Positions 61,043-64,000 of a stretch of DNA of 64,000 bases are shown here, piece after piece. The stretch comes from DSAD01 sp036825155. GTDB lineage: Bacteria; Desulfobacterota; Desulfomonilia; UBA1062. The number at the start of each line of letters is the position of its first letter. Position 1 is the stretch's first letter. The translations under genes and the position numbers were made by a program. The notes under the pieces are model-generated. The model was not told where the DNA came from and searched no databases. It was given only the letters and a program-made list of their open reading frames with translations. The stretch lies in NCBI GenBank assembly GCA_036825155.1, contig DAISYU010000003.1:13740-77739 (forward strand), in the 5' to 3' direction.

Positions 61043-61150
61043 ATGACAAAGAGAGAGATTATCAGATCACTTATCTTAAGCCCGCTGTATCTGACCTTGA
61101 GGCTCAAGGACCGTTTGCAGCTCATTCGAAAACTTAGAATAAACAGTTAA
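61043..61150 (+). CDS. Small basic peptide (35 aa)
   Basis: 35 codons, ATG 61043 after GGAAGAGAG. Sequence begins MTKREIIRSLILSPLY and continues amphipathic, with 9 Lys/Arg and 10 Leu; likely helical and membrane-associated. It is followed by a GTTAAGA/TCTTAAC stem (61145-61172). I do not recognise the family. The position, ribosome-binding sequence and promoter-like element suggest a real gene. Confidence 0.5.
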   Translation: MTKREIIRSLILSPLYLTLRLKDRLQLIRKLRINS

Positions 61151-61333
61151 GAAGCTTAAGGAGTACTCTTAACATTATTTTGAGGAGCATTTTCTCACAC
61201 GGGAGAACGTGCCGTCAGAACCGCCCCGGATATCTTCCCGGCCTTCAAACCTCATCTGCCCCTCAGTGGCTTTTGACGTATACAACCCCTGCCTGTCCAG
61301 GGTGCCGCATACTGCCCCCTGTCGTTATTCCTC
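61151..61333. other. Intergenic region beside selB
   Basis: 183 bases. Contains the small stem noted after the 35-codon gene. Searched by eye for a tRNA-Sec because selB is adjacent: no cloverleaf was found on either strand. No coding frame with support. Confidence 0.4.
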
Positions 61334-63208
61334 TCAACCTTTCTGAGGAGACCCGAGCTTCCGGACATTATCGACCCGTACGGTAAAGTGTATACGATCC
61401 AGGTATTCCAGGTAGGGGATTGCATATTTCCTGCTGACCCCGAACAGTGTCTTCATATCCGTTGGAGCGAGGGACTGATTTTTGGCAATGAAGTCCCTGA
61501 CCTTTTCCCTGAGCTCTTTTTCCAGTTCACCGGTAATGTAGAGATCATCCTTGATCCGGGCGAGTCTCCCTTCTCTGCGCAGAAAACCGAGGATCTCCTC
61601 GATGTTTTTCGGCCCGACCCCGAACTGTTGTGCAAGTTCAGCTGTTTTAGGGGGCTCGAACGCGCTCTTTTTGAGAGAAGCATATACCTTTTCACTGAGA
61701 TCACCGAGTGCATCGCCGAGTGATGCGGAAAACCCTGCAGCCCTGATATCAGGCCCTGCCTCTTCGAGATCACCCTTCCTGACGAGGTCCTGCAACACCT
61801 TGTGAAACAGCTTGGTGTTTACGCTGCCCTTGAGCGACGACCTCAGATGCTCCCGGGAAATACCGGGTGATGCAGGATTGTCGCTGTGATATCTGCCCAC
61901 ATTCTGTATCATGAGGTCGGCGAGTGCATGAACGTACGAACTGTATACGTACACGTCATTCTGAGCGTCAAACCTCACCATCTCCCCACTCGAAAGGAGA
62001 TCCTGGAGGGCCTTGTCCAGGGATGACCCTTCATCGGCAAAAGCCGAGGCAAGCTCTTTCTTGGATATTCCCCTGACGCCGGCATCTTTGGTAAGCCCCA
62101 CAATATGCCGGGAGAAGTCGTCGCTCAACAGGTCTTTGGCGATGTCTTCGGAAAACCTCCTTGCCGGGTTGGGGTTGAGCACAAAGCCCCCGCCTATGGT
62201 TGCGGACGGGGATACCCTGCGAATAATGAACCGGCTCCCGTATGACGTGACAACAGGCTCCTTCAGACGGATCCGTGCGACATCGACGTCATCAACCCGG
62301 TGCAGGCTCATCTCGCCGATGGTCTCTGTTGCATCGATATGAACCCTGATATTGCCCTTGCCGGGTTTGTCTATGAGATTGAGCCGGGCATCGAGCACCC
62401 GTGTCGGCTTGAATACGCCAACCGGTACGATCCATTCCCCCCGGGACAACTCATCTGTGCCGAGCCCCTGGAGATTGATGGCTGTGCGCATTCCGGCCAG
62501 GGCTGTGTCCACCTCTTCGCCATGGACCTGTATGTTCCTCACCTTTGCCCTGTGCCCGCCGGGCTGGGTCTCCACTTCCTGATCCTCGGCAAAGGATCCC
62601 CGTGCAAGGGTACCCGTCACCACTGTTCCGAATCCCTTTATTGAGAACACCCTGTCCACCGGGAGGACCGGTATTCCGGTTATCTTTCTCTCGACGATTG
62701 TCTGTATCTCTTCCTCCAGGACACTCACCAGTTCATCCAGACCCTTTCTTGTTGTGGAACTGACCGTAATGACCGGGGCATCTTTCAGGAATGTCGTTGC
62801 CACGAAGTCCTGTATATCGGAGACGGCAAGCTCCAGAAGGTCTTCGTCCACCAGATCCACCTTGGTCAGCACAATGATGCCCCGCTCAATACCTAAAAGT
62901 TCGCAGATCTGAATATGCTCCTTTGTCTGCGGCATGACCCCTTCATCTGCGGCAACCACCAGCATCACCAGGTCTATCCCGGAAGCGCCCGAAAGCATAT
63001 GCCGGATGAACTTGATGTGGCCCGGAACATCCACCACACCGAGGCGTTCTCCTGACGGCAGGGTAAGCGAGGTGAAACCGAGCTCTATGGTCAGCCCGCG
63101 CTCCTTCTCCTCCTTGAGCCGGTCGCAATCCACCCCGGTGAGTGCCTTGATGAGCGATGTCTTCCCATGATCCACGTGGCCTGCTGTTCCGATAATGATC
63201 CGTTTCAT
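61334..63208 (-). CDS. selB: SelB, selenocysteine-specific elongation factor
   Basis: 624 residues from ATG 63208 (MKRIIIGTAGH); an upstream in-frame extension is not homologous. GTPase loop GTAGHVDHGKTS at 7-18, DVPGH and TKVD motifs follow; domains II/III, then C-terminal winged helices (about 380-624) that bind the SECIS hairpin. SelB delivers Sec-tRNA to in-frame UGA, so the genome should encode selenoproteins, commonly formate dehydrogenase or hydrogenase. selA and tRNA-Sec are not in this window. Confidence 0.95.
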   Translation of the reverse strand: MKRIIIGTAGHVDHGKTSLIKALTGVDCDRLKEEKERGLTIELGFTSLTLPSGERLGVVDVPGHIKFIRHMLSGASGIDLVMLVVAADEGVMPQTKEHIQICELLGIERGIIVLTKVDLVDEDLLELAVSDIQDFVATTFLKDAPVITVSSTTRKGLDELVSVLEEEIQTIVERKITGIPVLPVDRVFSIKGFGTVVTGTLARGSFAEDQEVETQPGGHRAKVRNIQVHGEEVDTALAGMRTAINLQGLGTDELSRGEWIVPVGVFKPTRVLDARLNLIDKPGKGNIRVHIDATETIGEMSLHRVDDVDVARIRLKEPVVTSYGSRFIIRRVSPSATIGGGFVLNPNPARRFSEDIAKDLLSDDFSRHIVGLTKDAGVRGISKKELASAFADEGSSLDKALQDLLSSGEMVRFDAQNDVYVYSSYVHALADLMIQNVGRYHSDNPASPGISREHLRSSLKGSVNTKLFHKVLQDLVRKGDLEEAGPDIRAAGFSASLGDALGDLSEKVYASLKKSAFEPPKTAELAQQFGVGPKNIEEILGFLRREGRLARIKDDLYITGELEKELREKVRDFIAKNQSLAPTDMKTLFGVSRKYAIPYLEYLDRIHFTVRVDNVRKLGSPQKG

Positions 63209-63367
63209 AGGTACCTTAAACCAAATTACACCTGTCTCGTCAATGCTCCTGCAATTATGATCTCCGGCTTTGCTGCAAACTACCTGCGGCACCCGAGCAT
63301 ACTCGAAGTCTGCCACACTGTTATAATATTCTCCCTTGTGCCGGGAGGGCTTTGTCCTTATAAGATA

Positions 63368-63979
63368 ATGAAAGAAATGGAAAAACGACTCCTTGTCATC
63401 ATTGCAGTGTGTATTGTGGAGGTCATATTCAGGGCCGCATACGACTTCATCAGGATCGATCCGCTGATGTACACCCTGTTTGCCCGGGCAATCGAGATGC
63501 TCATCATCTTTGCCCTTGCGTTTCGGGAGTGCGGCATCACGAATGCCTCCCTCAAGGTCGAACTCGCCTGGGGAATCGGTATCGCCCTGGTGTTTGGCCT
63601 CAGTGTCGTGGTTGCGGACCTGGTCTCCAGGTACGCGCTGCCTGGCGGAATATTGAAGATGCTGCTGGTCAAACAGCAGGTAACGAACATAATCGGATTT
63701 ATCATTGTGGGCTGCCTGTTTGCACCGTTTGTCGAGGAACTCTTTTTCCGCGGCCTTTTGTATGCCTGGCTACGCCAGCGAATTCCCGTCATTGCGGCCA
63801 TCGCCCTGTCTGCCCTGCTGTTCGCGAGCATGCACGGATTCATAGCACCGGTGCAGCTCATCGGCGGGATTCTGTTTGCTGGCATCTACGAGTGGCGAGG
63901 GAACATCTGGGCCGCCTATGTGGTGCACGTGCTCGCGAATTTCGGCATATGGATCTTCCCGTGGGTGTATCCGTTCTAG
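63368..63979 (+). CDS. CPBP-family intramembrane protease
   Basis: 203 residues from ATG 63368 (alternative ATG 63377). About six to seven membrane helices. The family motif EELFFRG is at 123-129 and the second motif H-G-F lies in FASMHGF, consistent with the glutamic/metalloprotease fold of CPBP (Abi) proteins. Role in these bacteria is unknown; some process signal or bacteriocin peptides. It diverges from selB across ~160 bases. Confidence 0.85.
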   Translation: MKEMEKRLLVIIAVCIVEVIFRAAYDFIRIDPLMYTLFARAIEMLIIFALAFRECGITNASLKVELAWGIGIALVFGLSVVVADLVSRYALPGGILKMLLVKQQVTNIIGFIIVGCLFAPFVEELFFRGLLYAWLRQRIPVIAAIALSALLFASMHGFIAPVQLIGGILFAGIYEWRGNIWAAYVVHVLANFGIWIFPWVYPF

Positions 63980-64000
63980 GATACTGGGGAATCGCCTACT

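Noticed and set aside
61151..61333. Possible tRNA-Sec next to selB
   Set aside because: A CTTCAAA stretch resembles a UCA anticodon loop, but no acceptor or T stem can be formed around it.

Overview
This window looks like a chromosomal segment from a strictly anaerobic, Gram-negative member of the Desulfobacterota (the former Deltaproteobacteria), probably a syntrophic or sulfate-reducing degrader of organic acids. The evidence is indirect. There are outer-membrane and peptidoglycan genes (BamD-like, LpoA-like, a complete mur/fts cluster) and many acyl-CoA enzymes. There is also a Na+-pumping biotin-dependent decarboxylase, an ADP-forming acyl-CoA synthetase subunit, a bacterial XPB helicase, SelB, and an F-type ATP synthase whose ion-binding residues predict Na+ coupling. 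No rRNA or phylogenetic marker allows a genus call. A run of 100 Ns at 41561-41660 shows that this is a scaffold, and gene order across it is not proven by the sequence.

Layout. 1-11707: division and cell-wall cluster, all on + and mostly overlapping: murE (partial), murF, mraY, a 44-codon small ORF, murD, ftsW, murG, murC, murB, ftsQ, ftsA, ftsZ. 12295-15105: ADP-forming acyl-CoA synthetase alpha subunit and an OFA-type MFS transporter. 15179-18240: a PKD-repeat surface protein and a LOG-like protein, both on -. 18446-23183: an M48 protease facing a two-gene XPB helicase operon. 23533-28462: glycosyltransferase, response regulator, PHP phosphoesterase, cysteine synthase, and a second membrane glycosyltransferase. 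28642-35675: two acyl-CoA dehydrogenases and two acyl-CoA ligases. 35870-39512: three subunits of a Na+-translocating decarboxylase. 39672-45474: DMT exporter, TetR regulator, assembly gap, acetate transporter, a small unknown protein, PilZ membrane protein, enoyl-CoA hydratase. 45629-45904: a palindromic interspersed element and tRNA-Arg(ACG). 46026-54970: complete F1Fo ATP synthase operon on -. 55501-63979: DUF4911, CvpA, YihY, FYDLN-acid, LpoA-like and BamD-like proteins, a 35-codon gene with a sigma-54-like promoter, selB and a CPBP protease.

Most striking is the Fo rotor. Between atpB and an ordinary 82-residue c subunit lies a 487-residue protein built from six tandem c-subunit hairpins. 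Only the first hairpin keeps the ion-binding glutamates; the other five have Gln in place of the essential Glu. The single-hairpin c subunit carries Glu32 and Glu65 with Ser66, Thr67 and Tyr70, the two-carboxylate type of Na+ site. A rotor mixing the two would have far fewer ion sites than hairpins and so a low ion/ATP ratio, which would suit an organism that uses ATP hydrolysis to build a steep ion gradient. The decarboxylase at 35870-39512, with a beta subunit that carries an extra N-terminal biotinyl-like domain, would feed the same Na+ circuit. The acyl-CoA ligases, dehydrogenases and hydratase supply beta-oxidation chemistry, and the acetate and OFA-type carriers would move the acids in or out.
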